Below the pieces are notes generated by a model. It made no database searches. It was not told the DNA's origin and saw nothing but the letters and a program-made list of their open reading frames with translations. Positions 1 to 11,465 of a stretch of 64,000 bases of DNA are shown here, in pieces. The stretch covers positions 1 to 64,000 of the forward strand of contig NZ_JAHCKK010000012.1 of NCBI RefSeq assembly GCF_026125825.1. The letters run 5' to 3'. Position 1 is the first letter of the stretch; each line of letters begins with the position of its first letter. The DNA comes from Hydrogenophaga sp. Lineage in GTDB: Bacteria > Pseudomonadota > Gammaproteobacteria > Burkholderiales > Burkholderiaceae_C. Made by a program: the position numbers and the translations under genes.

Positions 1-420
1 CCCTGCATGGCGGTCTGCCCGGTGGACTGCTTCTACCGCACCGACGAGGGCGTGGTGCTGCACGACAAGGATGTGTGCATCGGCTGCGGCTACTGCTCGT
101 ATGCCTGCCCGTTCGGCGCGCCCCAGTTCCCCTCGCAGGGCACCTTCGGCGTGCGCGGCAAGATGGACAAGTGCACCTTCTGCGCCGGTGGCCCTGAGGC
201 CCACGGCAGCCAGAGCGAGTTCGAGAAGTACGGGCGCAACCGCCTGGCCGAAGGCAAGCTGCCGGCCTGCGCCGAGATGTGCTCGACCAAGGCCCTGCTC
301 GCCGGTGATGGCGATGTGGTGGCCGACATCTTCCGCAACCGGGTGTTGCAGCGCGGCAAGGGCGCCGAAGTCTGGGGCTGGGGCACGGCCTACGGCACCG
401 CACAAGGGACCAAGTCATGA
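1..420 (+). CDS. Formate dehydrogenase iron-sulfur (beta) subunit, 5'-truncated
   Basis: This is the C-terminal 139 residues of a ferredoxin-like electron-transfer subunit; the gene enters the window already open, so its start is outside. Cysteine clusters typical of 4Fe-4S proteins are visible: a CxxxCPxxC at the very beginning, CIGCGYCSYACP near residue 27 and CTFC near residue 57. The family passes electrons from the molybdenum or tungsten catalytic subunit to the membrane cytochrome b subunit. The neighbours support this: a small lipoprotein gene overlaps its stop codon, a cytochrome b formate dehydrogenase subunit follows, and fdhD comes next. The exact symbol (fdhB, fdoH or fdnH) cannot be decided from this fragment. 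Confidence 0.9.
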   Translation, partial: PCMAVCPVDCFYRTDEGVVLHDKDVCIGCGYCSYACPFGAPQFPSQGTFGVRGKMDKCTFCAGGPEAHGSQSEFEKYGRNRLAEGKLPACAEMCSTKALLAGDGDVVADIFRNRVLQRGKGAEVWGWGTAYGTAQGTKS

Positions 421-671
421 TGCGCCGCCTCGCACTCGGCACCACCGTGGCCGCCGCCTTCCTGGCCCTCACGGCCTGCGGCGAGAAGCCGCAGGAAATG
501 AACGCGGCCGGCGTCAAGCAGGACAGCGCGCCCTACCAGGGCGTGGGCAGCAGCCAGTACGCCAACACCAACTGGAAGGCGGGCGACAAGACCAGCTGGG
601 AACAGCAGCTCAAGACGCGCGCGCAGTACGGCCAGAACGACTACACCCGCATGGGCGGCAACAAACCCTGA
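417..671 (+). CDS. Small lipoprotein in the formate dehydrogenase operon
   Basis: An 84-residue product starts with a signal peptide ending in a lipobox-like LTAC (cysteine about residue 20), so it is probably a lipid-anchored periplasmic protein. Its ATG overlaps the stop of the iron-sulfur subunit (ATGA), and a second ATG lies at 420, so translation is probably coupled. The mature part is short, polar and rich in Q, N, G and Y, with no catalytic motif I recognise. Its position between the beta and gamma subunit genes suggests a structural or assembly accessory of the complex, which is inference from position only. Confidence 0.75.
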   Translation: MMRRLALGTTVAAAFLALTACGEKPQEMNAAGVKQDSAPYQGVGSSQYANTNWKAGDKTSWEQQLKTRAQYGQNDYTRMGGNKP

Positions 672-681
672 GGCCGCCACC

Positions 682-1917
682 ATGTACAGCCTCCTGACTC
701 AAGGCCTGCGCCGCTGGGCGTCGCCCAAGGTGTGGTGCATGGCGCTGTTGACGCTGAGCGCGGCCTGGGCGCATGCCCAGACGCTCAAGGTGGAGCCACC
801 GCAGGAAGACCCGGCGCCACTCGGTGCAGCCGCACCGGCCAGTGGCCAGATGGGCGGCATCAAAGGCGCCAACATCTTCGAGATCGCGCCCGACGCGAAC
901 AAGGACCCGAAGTACCCGGAGCAGACCAATGCCGAACGCGGCAAGGTGCAGCCTGGCAACAACGCGCCCATGTGGCGCGACGTGGGCAAGGGCGTGACCG
1001 GCTATTCCAGCCTGCCGTACCCCGAGGCGGGCAACCTGATCCAGCCGTTCGCGGACTATCCCGGCGCGCGCCTGACCAACGCGGGCGAAGCCTGGCGGCA
1101 GGTGCGCAACCAGTGGATCATTCCCTATGGCGGTTCGGTGCTGCTCATCGTGGCGGTGGCCATCGCGCTGTTCTATTTCGCCAAGGGCGCGATTCCCTTG
1201 CACGGCCAGCCCACCGGCCGCGTGATCGAGCGCTTCACCTATTTCGAGCGCGCCGCGCACTGGGTCAACGCCATCGCCTTCGTGGCGCTGGCGGTCTCCG
1301 GCATCATCATGGCCTTCGGCAAGTTCTTCCTGCTGCCGATCATGGGCAGCACGCTGTTCGGCTGGCTGACCTACGCGCTCAAGAACCTGCACAACTTCGC
1401 CGGTCCGCTGTTCGCGGTGTCGCTGGTGGTGGTGATCCTCACCTTCGTCAAGGACAACCTGCCCGCCAAGGAAGACATCACCTGGCTGCTCAAGGGCGGC
1501 GGCCTGCTCAGCGGCCAGGAAGTGCCTTCGCACCGTTTCAACGCGGGTGAGAAGGTGGTGTTCTGGGCCGGCGTGTTCTTCTTCGGCCTGATCGTGGTGG
1601 GCTCGGGCCTGTTCCTGGACAAGCTGCTGCCCTCGGTGGACTACACGCGCGGCAACATGCAGGTCGCGCACATGATCCACGCCAGTGCCGCGGTGCTCAT
1701 GATGGCGCTGTTCATGGGCCACATCTACCTCGGCACCATCGGCATGAAGGGCGCCTACAAAGCCATGAAGACCGGCTACGTGGACGAGACCTGGGCCAAG
1801 GAGCACCACGAGCTCTGGTACGACGACATCAAGGCGGGCAAGATCCCCGCGCAGCGCACGGCGGGCCCGGTGGACGCGGCCGGCGCGGCCGAGGCCTCGC
1901 GCGCCGTCAAGGCCTGA
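682..1917 (+). CDS. Formate dehydrogenase gamma subunit (cytochrome b556)
   Basis: This 411-residue membrane protein has an N-terminal signal peptide ending near AHAQ, a periplasmic segment of about 120 residues, and then several hydrophobic helices beginning near VLLIVAVAIALFYF. The region ERFTYFERAAHWVNAIAFVALAVSG, the HNFAGPLF stretch and the MIHASAAVLMMALFMGHIYLG stretch carry the histidines expected for heme b ligation in the FdnI/FdoI family. It transfers electrons from the iron-sulfur subunit to the quinone pool in the cytoplasmic membrane. It starts 10 bases after the lipoprotein stop. The periplasmic N-terminal extension is longer than in the E. coli protein, as in other betaproteobacterial versions. 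Confidence 0.92.
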   Translation: MYSLLTQGLRRWASPKVWCMALLTLSAAWAHAQTLKVEPPQEDPAPLGAAAPASGQMGGIKGANIFEIAPDANKDPKYPEQTNAERGKVQPGNNAPMWRDVGKGVTGYSSLPYPEAGNLIQPFADYPGARLTNAGEAWRQVRNQWIIPYGGSVLLIVAVAIALFYFAKGAIPLHGQPTGRVIERFTYFERAAHWVNAIAFVALAVSGIIMAFGKFFLLPIMGSTLFGWLTYALKNLHNFAGPLFAVSLVVVILTFVKDNLPAKEDITWLLKGGGLLSGQEVPSHRFNAGEKVVFWAGVFFFGLIVVGSGLFLDKLLPSVDYTRGNMQVAHMIHASAAVLMMALFMGHIYLGTIGMKGAYKAMKTGYVDETWAKEHHELWYDDIKAGKIPAQRTAGPVDAAGAAEASRAVKA

Positions 1918-1945
1918 ACACAACGAGACAACGAGGACCCATCCC

Positions 1946-2338
1946 ATGACACGCAGCCTCCTGTGCCTGACCCTGCTGCTGGCCGCCACGGCCCACGCCA
2001 AGCTGCCCGCGCCTCCGCCGCCCACGGAAGAGGCCAAGGCCAAGGCCGCCGAAGCGGCGGCCAAGACCGCCTGGGCCGCCAAGGTCGACGGCTACAAGCT
2101 GTGCATCTCCATGGACAAGGCGGCCGCCAACTACTTCAAGACCGCCGCGGCCGCTGGCAAGAGCGTGCCGCCCGCCCTGCCCAATGCGCCGGCATGCACC
2201 GACCCGGGCCCCTTCACCTTCACGGCTGCCGCTCCGAAGCCCATCGAGGCGTCCGGGGCCCATTCGCCGGCGGAGACCGCCAAGGGCCCACCGAGCACGA
2301 ACGCGCCGGCATCGGCCACCATGCCGGCCAAGAAATAA
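1946..2338 (+). CDS. Small exported protein of unknown function in the fdh operon
   Basis: A 130-residue product carries a clear signal peptide (hydrophobic stretch LLCLTLLLAATAHA) followed by an alanine/lysine-rich helical segment, one CIS and one CTDPGPF cysteine motif, and a proline/alanine-rich tail. I do not recognise a family. It lies 28 bases after the cytochrome b subunit and just before a rho-independent terminator, so it looks like the last gene of the formate dehydrogenase operon. Two cysteines in an exported protein may form a disulfide. A role in the periplasmic complex is inferred from position only. Confidence 0.7.
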   Translation: MTRSLLCLTLLLAATAHAKLPAPPPPTEEAKAKAAEAAAKTAWAAKVDGYKLCISMDKAAANYFKTAAAAGKSVPPALPNAPACTDPGPFTFTAAAPKPIEASGAHSPAETAKGPPSTNAPASATMPAKK

Positions 2339-2360
2339 ACCGCCCTTCCTGCCTTGCCAT

Positions 2361-2389
2361 GGGCCGCACCCTCGGGTGGCGGCCCTTTT
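2361..2389 (+). terminator. Rho-independent terminator of the formate dehydrogenase operon
   Basis: A GC-rich hairpin with arms GGGCCGC-ACCC and GGGTGGCGGCCC (one bulged base) and a 2-base apparent loop is followed by TTTT. It lies 22 bases after the last gene of the operon and before fdhD, so fdhD probably has its own promoter or depends on read-through. Confidence 0.7.
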
Positions 2390-2408
2390 CATGCGGTAGT
2401 CTTCGCCC

Positions 2409-3293
2409 ATGCCCCTGCTGCCCCAACTGACCCAGGCGCGCGCGCCGCTGACCCGTGAAGTCGAGGTCGTGAACGAGCACGGCGCGCGCGAGACCATCTC
2501 CATCCCCGCCGAGCGCGACCTCACGGTCTATGTGGACAAGCGCGAGCTGGTCACGCTCATGACGCTGGGCGCGCAGCCCGAGTGGCTGGTGCTGGGCTAC
2601 CTGCTCAACCAGCGGCTCATTGCCTCGGTCGAGGAGATCGAGTCCATCACCGTGGACTGGGACGTGAACGCCGCGTCGGTCAAGACCCGGCACGGCATCG
2701 ACCGCATCGAGGAGCGCACTTCCAAGCGCGTGGTCACCACCGGCTGCGGCCAGGGCAGTGTGTTCGGCAACCTCATGGACGAGATCGACAGCATCCGCCT
2801 GCCGGCCGAGGCCGGTCTCAGGCAATCAGAGCTGTACGCCATCGTCAATGCGATCCGGCTCAAGGAAAGCACCTACAAGTCGGCCGGCTCGGTGCACGCG
2901 TGTGCCCTGTTCCACGGGCAGGAGCTGCAACTGTTCGTCGAAGACGTGGGCCGCCACAACGCGGTGGACACCATTGCCGGCTGGATGGCATTGCAGGAAG
3001 ACGCCACCGCAAGCCCCGCTGCGCCCGCCGCCGGCGAGAAGATCTTCTACACCACCGGCCGCCTCACCAGCGAGATGGTGATCAAGTCGGCCCAGATGGG
3101 CGTGGCGGTGGTGGTCTCGCGCAGCGGCATCACGCAGATGGGGCTGGACGTGGCCCTGCGCGTGGGCCTGTGTGCCATCGGCCGCGCCACCCACCATCGC
3201 TTCCTGTGCTATGCCAATCCGCAGCGCCTCGTGCTGGACGCCGTGCCCCCGGCCACGCCCCTGGCCCGCGAGCGCAGCGCCGCCGCTTCCTGA
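2409..3293 (+). CDS. fdhD: Formate dehydrogenase accessory sulfurtransferase FdhD
   Basis: A 294-residue cytoplasmic protein of the FdhD family, which moves sulfur from a cysteine desulfurase to the molybdenum cofactor so that formate dehydrogenase becomes active. Typical segments are [24 protein letters not shown] in the mobile loop, [21 protein letters not shown] and [20 protein letters not shown]. The loop shows one cysteine (TGCGQG) where E. coli FdhD has a CxxC pair. It follows the formate dehydrogenase structural genes after a terminator, which fits its role. Confidence 0.95.
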   Translation: MPLLPQLTQARAPLTREVEVVNEHGARETISIPAERDLTVYVDKRELVTLMTLGAQPEWLVLGYLLNQRLIASVEEIESITVDWDVNAASVKTRHGIDRIEERTSKRVVTTGCGQGSVFGNLMDEIDSIRLPAEAGLRQSELYAIVNAIRLKESTYKSAGSVHACALFHGQELQLFVEDVGRHNAVDTIAGWMALQEDATASPAAPAAGEKIFYTTGRLTSEMVIKSAQMGVAVVVSRSGITQMGLDVALRVGLCAIGRATHHRFLCYANPQRLVLDAVPPATPLARERSAAAS

Positions 3294-3354
3294 GCCGGCA
3301 GTGCCCGCGCGTTCGGGCATAAACTTGGGTCACCCCCATCCGAGAGACCCCTCC

Positions 3355-3987
3355 ATGAGCCGAGACGTCCACGTCATTGACCACCCCCTGGTGCAGCACA
3401 AGCTCACCCTCATGCGCCGCAAGGACACCAGCACCAAGAGCTTTCGCGAACTGGTGCACGAACTCAGCGCGCTGCTGGCCTACGAGATCACGCGCGACAT
3501 GCCGATGCAGGACATCGAGATCGAGACGCCCCTGGAGAAGATGACCTCGCGCGTGATCGACGGCAAGAAGGTCGTGCTGGCCTCCATCCTGCGCGCCGGC
3601 AACGGCTTCCTCGACGGCATGCTGCAGGTGATCCCGGGCGCGCGCGTCGGCCACATCGGCCTGTACCGCGACCCCGCCACCCTCAAGGCGGTGGAGTACT
3701 ACTTCAAGATGCCGCACGACATGCACGAACGCGACGTGATCGTGCTCGACCCCATGCTCGCCACTGGCAACTCTGCCGTGAGCGCGGTGGACCGGCTCAA
3801 GAAGACGAACCCTCGATCGATCCGCTTCGTCTGCCTGGTCACCTGCCCCGAAGGTCTCAAGACCTTCCATGACGCCCACCCGGATGTGCCGGTCTACACG
3901 CCGGCGGTGGACCGGGGCCTGAACGAACACGGCTACATCGTGCCGGGCCTGGGCGACGCAGGCGACCGCATCTTCGGCACGAAATAG
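3355..3987 (+). CDS. upp: Uracil phosphoribosyltransferase
   Basis: This 210-residue enzyme converts uracil and PRPP to UMP in pyrimidine salvage. The PRPP-binding motif [15 protein letters not shown] is intact, as are the [14 protein letters not shown] segment and the C-terminal [27 protein letters not shown], which contains the uracil-binding region. The ATG at 3355 gives the family's usual length (about 208-210 residues); the reading frame stays open further upstream but is not conserved there. The gene is monocistronic by spacing, with 61 bases after fdhD and 96 before the next gene. Confidence 0.96.
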   Translation: MSRDVHVIDHPLVQHKLTLMRRKDTSTKSFRELVHELSALLAYEITRDMPMQDIEIETPLEKMTSRVIDGKKVVLASILRAGNGFLDGMLQVIPGARVGHIGLYRDPATLKAVEYYFKMPHDMHERDVIVLDPMLATGNSAVSAVDRLKKTNPRSIRFVCLVTCPEGLKTFHDAHPDVPVYTPAVDRGLNEHGYIVPGLGDAGDRIFGTK

Positions 3988-4083
3988 GACCCCCCGCACC
4001 GCGCCTGCGGCGCGGCGTTCTGAACCAATCCACGTCGGGCCGGTCCGATGTGTGGGTTCTGTTGATGCGATAAGGTCCGAAGA

Positions 4084-6627
4084 ATGAGTACACCCCCCGC
4101 CTCGTTGCCCATCCGGTTCTGGACACTGGGCTGGTCCTCCCTGGTGCGCGACTGGCGCGCGGGCGAACTGCGCCTGCTGATGCTCGCCGTCACCCTGGCG
4201 GTGGCCGCGCTCACGGCCGTCGGCTTTTTCGCTGACCGCCTGCAGGGTGGCCTCACGCGCGACGCCAGCGCCCTGCTCGGGGGCGACGCCGTGATCAGCA
4301 GCGATCACGTGCCGCCTCCCGCGTTCGAGGCCCGGGCCCGCGAGCTGGGCCTGACCACCACGCAGACGCTGGGCTTTCCCACCATGGGCCGCGCGCGCGA
4401 GGAGGAGGGCGGCGCCGCCCGCCTGGTGGCGCTCAAGGCCGTGGGCGAGGGCTATCCGCTGCGCGGCAGCCTGCGCGTGGCCCAGGCCCAGGGCGCACCC
4501 GACAGCGCGACCCGCGAGATCCCCGCGCCCGGCACCGTCTGGGTGGACGAAGCCTTGCTGGTGGCGCTCGACCTGAAGATGGGCCAGACGCTGCTGTTGG
4601 GCGACTCGGCGCTCACCATCACCCGCCTCATCACCGTGGAGCCCGACCGGGGCGCCGGCTTCATGAGCTTCGCGCCGCGCGTCATGCTCAACATGGCCGA
4701 CCTGCCTGCCACGGGCCTGGTGCAGCCCGCCAGCCGCCTCACCTACCGCCTGGCCGTGATCGGCGGGGAAGCCCGCGTGGCCGATTTCAGCCGCTGGGCA
4801 ACCCAGGCCATGGAGAAGCCGGACGTGCGCGGCATGCGGCTGGAGTCGCTCGAAGGCGGCCGGCCCGAGATGCAGCAGACGCTGGGGCGTGCCGAGAAAT
4901 TCCTCAACCTCGTGGCGCTGCTGGCCGCGCTGCTGTGCGCCGTGGCCGTGGCCATCGCCGCGCGCGGCTTCGCCCAGCGCCACCTGGACGACTGCGCCAT
5001 GCTGCGGGTGCTCGGCCTCTCGCAGGGCACCATGGCGCGCGCCTACACGCTGGAGTTCGCGCTCATCGGCCTGTTTGCCAGCGCCCTGGGCGTGGCCATA
5101 GGCTATGCGGTGCACCATGCCTTCGTGCTGCTGCTGGCCGGCCTGGTGGAGGCCAGTCTGCCCGCGCCCAGCCTGGCGCCCGTGCTGCTCGGTCTGGGCA
5201 TGGGCCTCACCCTCATGATGGCCTTTGGCCTGCCACCGGTGCTGCAGCTGGCCCAGGTGCCCCCGCTGCGCGTGATCCGCCGCGACGTGGGCCAGCTCAA
5301 GCCCGCCACGCTGGCCGTGCTGGGCCTGGGCGTGGCGGGTTTCGCCGCCCTGCTGCTGGCCGCCAGCCGCGACCTGCTGCTCGGCGCCATTGCCGTGGGC
5401 GGCTTTGCGGGCGCGGTGCTGCTGTTCGCCACCGCCAGCTACGCCGCGGTGCGCGTGCTGCGGGCCAGTGTGAACGAAGCCACCGCGCCGCGCGCCCTCG
5501 TCATGGCCACGCGCCAGCTCTCGGCCCGGCCTGCCTACGCCGTGGTGCAGATCAGCGCGCTGGCGGTCGGTCTGCTGGCGCTGGTGCTGCTGGTGCTGCT
5601 GCGCACCGACCTCATCGCCAGCTGGCGCAACGCCACGCCGCCCGACGCGCCCAACCGCTTCGTCATCAACGTGCAGCCCGAGCAGGGGGAGGCCTTCCAG
5701 CAGGCGCTGCGGCAGGCCGGCGTGCAGCGCTACGACTGGTACCCCATGATCCGGGGCAGGCTGGTCACCATCAACGGCAAGGCCGTGGTGCCCGAAGACT
5801 TCACCGAAGACCGCGCGCAGCGCCTGGTGGACCGCGAGTTCAACCTCTCCAACACCGCCACCGTGCCCGACCACAACCCCGTGGTGGCCGGCCGCTGGAC
5901 CGACAACGAGCCCGATGCGCTGAGCGTGGAAGAGGGCCTGGCCGAAGAACTCGGCCTCAAGCTCGGCGACCGCCTGGGCTTTGACATCGCCGGCCAGGTC
6001 ACCGAAGGCCGCATCACCAGCCTGCGCAAGGTGGACTGGGGCTCGATGCGGGTGAACTTCTTCGTCGTGTTCCCGGTGGCGCAGGTGCCCGACGTGCCGC
6101 TGAGCTACATCAGCGCCTTTCGCGCGCCCGAACCCACCAATGGTTTCGACAACGCCCTGGTGCGCCAGTTTCCCAACATCACCAACGTCGACATGAGCCA
6201 GACCATCGCCCAGGTGCAGCGCGTGCTGGGGCAGGTCATCAGCGCGGTCGAGTTCCTGTTTGCCTTCACCCTCGCGGCCGGTCTGGTCGTGCTGCTCTCG
6301 GCGGTCACCGCCACGCGCGGCGAGCGCGAGCGCGAGTTCGCCATCCTGCGTGCGGTGGGTGCGGGCTCGCAGCTGTTGCGCCAGGTGCAGCGCATCGAGC
6401 TGCTCGGCGTGGGCCTGCTGGCGGGCTTCCTGGCCTCGGCGGTGGCCGTGGCGGTGGGCTGGGCGCTGGCGCGCTTCGTGTTCCAGTTCTCGTGGACGGC
6501 CTCGCCCTGGGTGCCGCTGGGCGGCGCCGTCGCGGGCGCCCTGCTGGCGCTGCTGGCGGGCTGGTGGGGGCTGCGCAGTGTGCTGCGCACGCCGGTGGTG
6601 GAAACCTTGCGCAAGGCGGCGGTCTGA
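4084..6627 (+). CDS. FtsX-like ABC transporter permease (YbbP type)
   Basis: An 847-residue protein with the layout of large FtsX/MacB-type permeases. It has one N-terminal membrane helix (RLLMLAVTLAVAALTAVGFF), a large extracytoplasmic domain, a cluster of three to four helices around residues 275-390, more helices at about 400-530, a second extracytoplasmic domain, and three C-terminal helices starting near FLFAFTLAAGLVVLLSAV. The conserved ATRGEREREFAILRAVGA segment, which faces the ATPase partner, is present. In E. coli the relative YbbP works with the ATPase YbbA, and no ATPase gene is adjacent here. The substrate is unknown; lipid or lipoprotein handling is a possibility only. Confidence 0.85.
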   Translation: MSTPPASLPIRFWTLGWSSLVRDWRAGELRLLMLAVTLAVAALTAVGFFADRLQGGLTRDASALLGGDAVISSDHVPPPAFEARARELGLTTTQTLGFPTMGRAREEEGGAARLVALKAVGEGYPLRGSLRVAQAQGAPDSATREIPAPGTVWVDEALLVALDLKMGQTLLLGDSALTITRLITVEPDRGAGFMSFAPRVMLNMADLPATGLVQPASRLTYRLAVIGGEARVADFSRWATQAMEKPDVRGMRLESLEGGRPEMQQTLGRAEKFLNLVALLAALLCAVAVAIAARGFAQRHLDDCAMLRVLGLSQGTMARAYTLEFALIGLFASALGVAIGYAVHHAFVLLLAGLVEASLPAPSLAPVLLGLGMGLTLMMAFGLPPVLQLAQVPPLRVIRRDVGQLKPATLAVLGLGVAGFAALLLAASRDLLLGAIAVGGFAGAVLLFATASYAAVRVLRASVNEATAPRALVMATRQLSARPAYAVVQISALAVGLLALVLLVLLRTDLIASWRNATPPDAPNRFVINVQPEQGEAFQQALRQAGVQRYDWYPMIRGRLVTINGKAVVPEDFTEDRAQRLVDREFNLSNTATVPDHNPVVAGRWTDNEPDALSVEEGLAEELGLKLGDRLGFDIAGQVTEGRITSLRKVDWGSMRVNFFVVFPVAQVPDVPLSYISAFRAPEPTNGFDNALVRQFPNITNVDMSQTIAQVQRVLGQVISAVEFLFAFTLAAGLVVLLSAVTATRGEREREFAILRAVGAGSQLLRQVQRIELLGVGLLAGFLASAVAVAVGWALARFVFQFSWTASPWVPLGGAVAGALLALLAGWWGLRSVLRTPVVETLRKAAV

Positions 6628-6635
6628 AGAACGGC

Positions 6636-7052
6636 ATGAGCGATCTCGAACAACACCAGGAACCCACGCCACACGCCACGCCGTTCGACTGGATCGGCGG
6701 CGAAGACCGGGTGCACGCCCTGGTCGACCGCTTCTACGACCTGATGGACATCGAGCCACGCTACCGCGAATTGCGCGCCGCCCACGGCAGCACGCTGGAG
6801 AGCGCGCGCCAGAAGCTGTTCTGGTTCCTGTGCGGCTGGCTCGGCGGCCCGCAGCACTACACCGAGCGGTTCGGCCATCCGCGCCTGCGCATGCGCCACA
6901 TGCCCTTTGCCATCGGCATCGTCGAGCGCGACCAGTGGCTGGCCTGCATGGACCAGGCCATGGGCGAGACCGGCGTGGATGCGGCGCTGCGCGAGCGGCT
7001 CAAGACCAGCTTCTTCCAGACGGCGGACTGGATGCGGAACTCGCCAGGCTGA
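6636..7052 (+). CDS. Group II truncated haemoglobin
   Basis: This 138-residue protein has the two-over-two globin signature of group II truncated haemoglobins: the N-terminal FDWIGGEDRVHALVDRFYDLM, the central FWFLCGWLGGPQHYTERFGHPRLRMRHMPFAIG with the proximal histidine region, and RDQWLACMDQAM near the end. The family binds oxygen or NO and is linked to redox or nitrosative stress. The ATG at 6636 follows the permease stop by 8 bases, so the two may be cotranscribed, although no functional link is evident. Confidence 0.93.
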   Translation: MSDLEQHQEPTPHATPFDWIGGEDRVHALVDRFYDLMDIEPRYRELRAAHGSTLESARQKLFWFLCGWLGGPQHYTERFGHPRLRMRHMPFAIGIVERDQWLACMDQAMGETGVDAALRERLKTSFFQTADWMRNSPG

Positions 7053-7085
7053 GCCAGCCCTGGCGGCGGCCAGCCAGGCCCCGCC

Positions 7086-7721
7086 TCAGGCCGAGCGCAG
7101 CAGCACCACCAGCGCTCCAGCGCCGCCTTCGGCCGGGCGCGCCTGCACGAAGGCGATCACCTCTTTCTTCTGCACCAGCCAGCGCAGCACGCGGTTCTTC
7201 AGTACCGGGGTGCGCCCGGGTGAGCCCAGGCCCTTGCCATGCACCACGCGCACACAGCGCAGGCCCGCGTGATGGGCCTCGCGGATGAAGCGGCCCAGGG
7301 CCTCGCGGGCTTCGTCGGTGCGCAGGCCATGCAGGTCGATCTGGCGCTGGATGCTCCAGCGGCCTTCGCGCAGCTTGCGCACGATCTCCGGCCCCAGCCC
7401 CGGGCGGCGGTAGCTCAGCAGCTCATCGGTGTGCAGCAGGGTTTCGACGTCGAACTCGTCCGACAGAGCCTCGCGCATCACCGAGGCCTCGTCGCGCTGT
7501 CGCTGCAGCGGCATCGGGTCCACTGGCACGGGGCGTGGCTCGATGCGGCCCCGGTGGGGAATGGGGCGCACCGGGCCCACCGCCAGTTCGAACAGGCGGT
7601 GCTCGCGCTCGCGGCGCAGCGCGGCCAGCCGCTCCACCTCGCGCCGCTGGGCCTCAGCCGCGGCGCGTTCGGCCATGGCCCGCTTGAACGCCTTCAACTC
7701 GGCCAGCGTGTGGACTTTCAT
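7086..7721 (-). CDS. Smr-domain (MutS2-type) protein
   Basis: A 211-residue protein with a charged N-terminal helix, a linker, and a C-terminal Smr domain (about residues 120-205). The domain has the IDLHGLRTDEA motif, the central CVRVVHGKG motif (H-G-K-G) and a C-terminal GGAGALVVLL strand. Smr domains are nucleic-acid endonucleases, often nicking DNA or acting on RNA at collided ribosomes; stand-alone betaproteobacterial copies have no settled role. The gene is convergent with the truncated haemoglobin gene, with 33 bases between the stops. Confidence 0.9.
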   Translation of the reverse strand: MKVHTLAELKAFKRAMAERAAAEAQRREVERLAALRREREHRLFELAVGPVRPIPHRGRIEPRPVPVDPMPLQRQRDEASVMREALSDEFDVETLLHTDELLSYRRPGLGPEIVRKLREGRWSIQRQIDLHGLRTDEAREALGRFIREAHHAGLRCVRVVHGKGLGSPGRTPVLKNRVLRWLVQKKEVIAFVQARPAEGGAGALVVLLRSA

Positions 7722-7767
7722 GGCGGGAATTGTCGCCCGGTCCGCTCCCGGCTGCCCGGCGCAGGGC

Positions 7768-8460
7768 TTACATCAGCCCCTGCTGGGCCATGGATACCGC
7801 CGTTTCCCGGGTGACCACGAAATGGTCGAGCACGCGCACGTCCACCAGCGCCAGGGCCGTCATGACCGTGCGCGTGAGCTCGACATCGGCGAGCGAGGGT
7901 TCGGCGTTGCCACTGGGGTGGTTGTGCGCCAGTACCACCGCAGCGGCGTGGTGGTGCAGGGCCCGCACCACGATTTCGCGCGGGTACACGGTCGCCTGGG
8001 TGAGGGTGCCGCGGAACATGTCTTCCATCGCGATCAGGCGGTTCTGGCTGTCCAGAAACATCACGGCAAAGACCTCGTGCGGCCGGGCGCCCAGCTGCAG
8101 TTGAAGGTATTCCCGCGCCGCTCGGGGGCTCTCGAAGACGGCCTTGGCCTTCAAGTCCTCGGCGAGCGCGCGCCGGGCAAGTTCCAGCACGGCGATCACC
8201 ACCGTGCGTTTGGCGGGGCCCAGCCCCTTGATCTGCCGGAGTGCGTCGGCGCCGGTGTGCAGCAGGCCGTTGACGCCGCCGAAGCGTTGCAGCAGCTCCT
8301 CCGCGAGGGTGAGAACGTTCTTGCCGGCAATGCCGGTGCGCAGCAGCAGGGCGAGCAGCTCGCCGTCGCTCAGGGCACCGGGCCCTCTTTGAAGCAGTTT
8401 TTCGCGGGGGCGTGACTCGCGAGGCCATTGCTTGACGCCGTTGATTGACGGGCCATTCAT
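7768..8460 (-). CDS. radC: RadC family protein (JAB1/MPN metalloprotease-fold)
   Basis: The 230-residue product has an N-terminal helix-hairpin-helix-like part ([21 protein letters not shown]) and the C-terminal RadC domain with a metal-binding [15 protein letters not shown] motif (HxHx...D). The start was chosen at 8460 because GGAAGGACC-type sequence lies just upstream; the frame runs 29 codons further without conservation. RadC was named for DNA repair, but that role in E. coli has been withdrawn, so the biochemical function is open. The gene is divergent from slpA; a TACAAT at 8491-8496 in between may be the -10 of the rightward promoter. Confidence 0.93.
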   Translation of the reverse strand: MNGPSINGVKQWPRESRPREKLLQRGPGALSDGELLALLLRTGIAGKNVLTLAEELLQRFGGVNGLLHTGADALRQIKGLGPAKRTVVIAVLELARRALAEDLKAKAVFESPRAAREYLQLQLGARPHEVFAVMFLDSQNRLIAMEDMFRGTLTQATVYPREIVVRALHHHAAAVVLAHNHPSGNAEPSLADVELTRTVMTALALVDVRVLDHFVVTRETAVSMAQQGLM

Positions 8461-8560
8461 GAGAGGTCCTTCCTGAAGGGGTGGGGTTTTTACAATAGGG
8501 GCTGTTTCGGCTCCCAGCCGCCTTTTTCGCATACTTTTGACTGACATTCTCCCCCGCCCT

Positions 8561-9006
8561 ATGCCCCAAGTCCAAGAAGGCTCCTTCCTGACGCTGCACT
8601 ACCGCATGTCCGGGCCGCAGGGCCAGGTGATCATCGATACCTTCGAGGGCAAGCCCGCGACGCTCAGCCTCGGCGCGGGCGAGCTCTCGCCCGCGATCGA
8701 GCAGCACCTGATCGGGCTGGAGGAAGGCACGCGCACGGTGATCGAGCTGGCCGCTGGCGAAGCTTTCGGCGAGCGCCAGCCGGACATGGTGCAGTGGGTG
8801 GCGCGCAAGCTGCTCAACGAACTGGGCGACCCGCACGAGCAGTACGCCGCAGGCGACGTGGTGCAGTTCCCCACGCCCGACGGCCTGGGCAGCTATGCCG
8901 GTGCGGCGGTGCAGGTGCGCGAGGACGGCGCCGTGCTGTTCGATTTCAACCACCCGCTGGCGGGCCAGCCCGTGCGCTTCGAAGTGCAACTGATCGGGGT
9001 GCTCTG

Positions 9007-9007
<1 letters not shown>
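8561..9007 (+). CDS. slpA: FKBP-type peptidyl-prolyl isomerase SlpA
   Basis: This is a short FKBP-type isomerase (148 residues from the ATG at 8561, 156 from 8537). It shows [13 protein letters not shown], the substrate-pocket strand [31 protein letters not shown] and the inserted chaperone-like flap ([15 protein letters not shown]...), as in SlpA/SlyD. The stop overlaps the ispH start (TGATG), the common slpA-ispH (fkpB-lytB) arrangement. It is cytoplasmic and probably assists protein folding. Which of the two in-frame ATGs is used cannot be settled by eye; the second matches the usual family start. Confidence 0.92.
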
Positions 9008-11344
<2,337 letters not shown>

Positions 11345-11351
11345 GCGCCCG

Positions 11352-11374
11352 CACGGCGGCCGCCCGCCGCCGTG
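11352..11374 (+). terminator. Perfect hairpin after serS, possible terminator without U-tract
   Basis: CACGGCGGC and GCCGCCGTG form a perfect 9-bp stem with a 5-base loop, 8 bases after the serS stop. No run of T follows, so it would be a weak intrinsic terminator or simply a transcript-stabilising hairpin. Confidence 0.4.
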
Positions 11375-11465
11375 AGTCGAACCCGCCCGGCCCCCAGCTG
11401 GCGAAGAGCCTCACCGTGCTTCGGTTGACTTGCTTGCCAGCCTGAGACCTCGGGCGCCGGGAAGG

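Noticed and set aside
610-2082. Very long open frame on the minus strand opposite the cytochrome b subunit gene
   Set aside because: The protein is arginine- and histidine-rich low-complexity sequence typical of antisense frames in GC-rich DNA, and the plus-strand gene is clearly real.
3130-6759. 1209-codon minus-strand open frame across upp and the ABC permease
   Set aside because: Its composition (H, Q, R, G rich, without domains) and total overlap with two well-recognised genes mark it as a shadow.
11368-11390. tRNA T-loop-like string (GAGTCGAACCC) just after serS, where relatives often have a tRNA-Ser gene
   Set aside because: The flanking bases do not pair as a T-arm and no acceptor, D or anticodon arms can be drawn.
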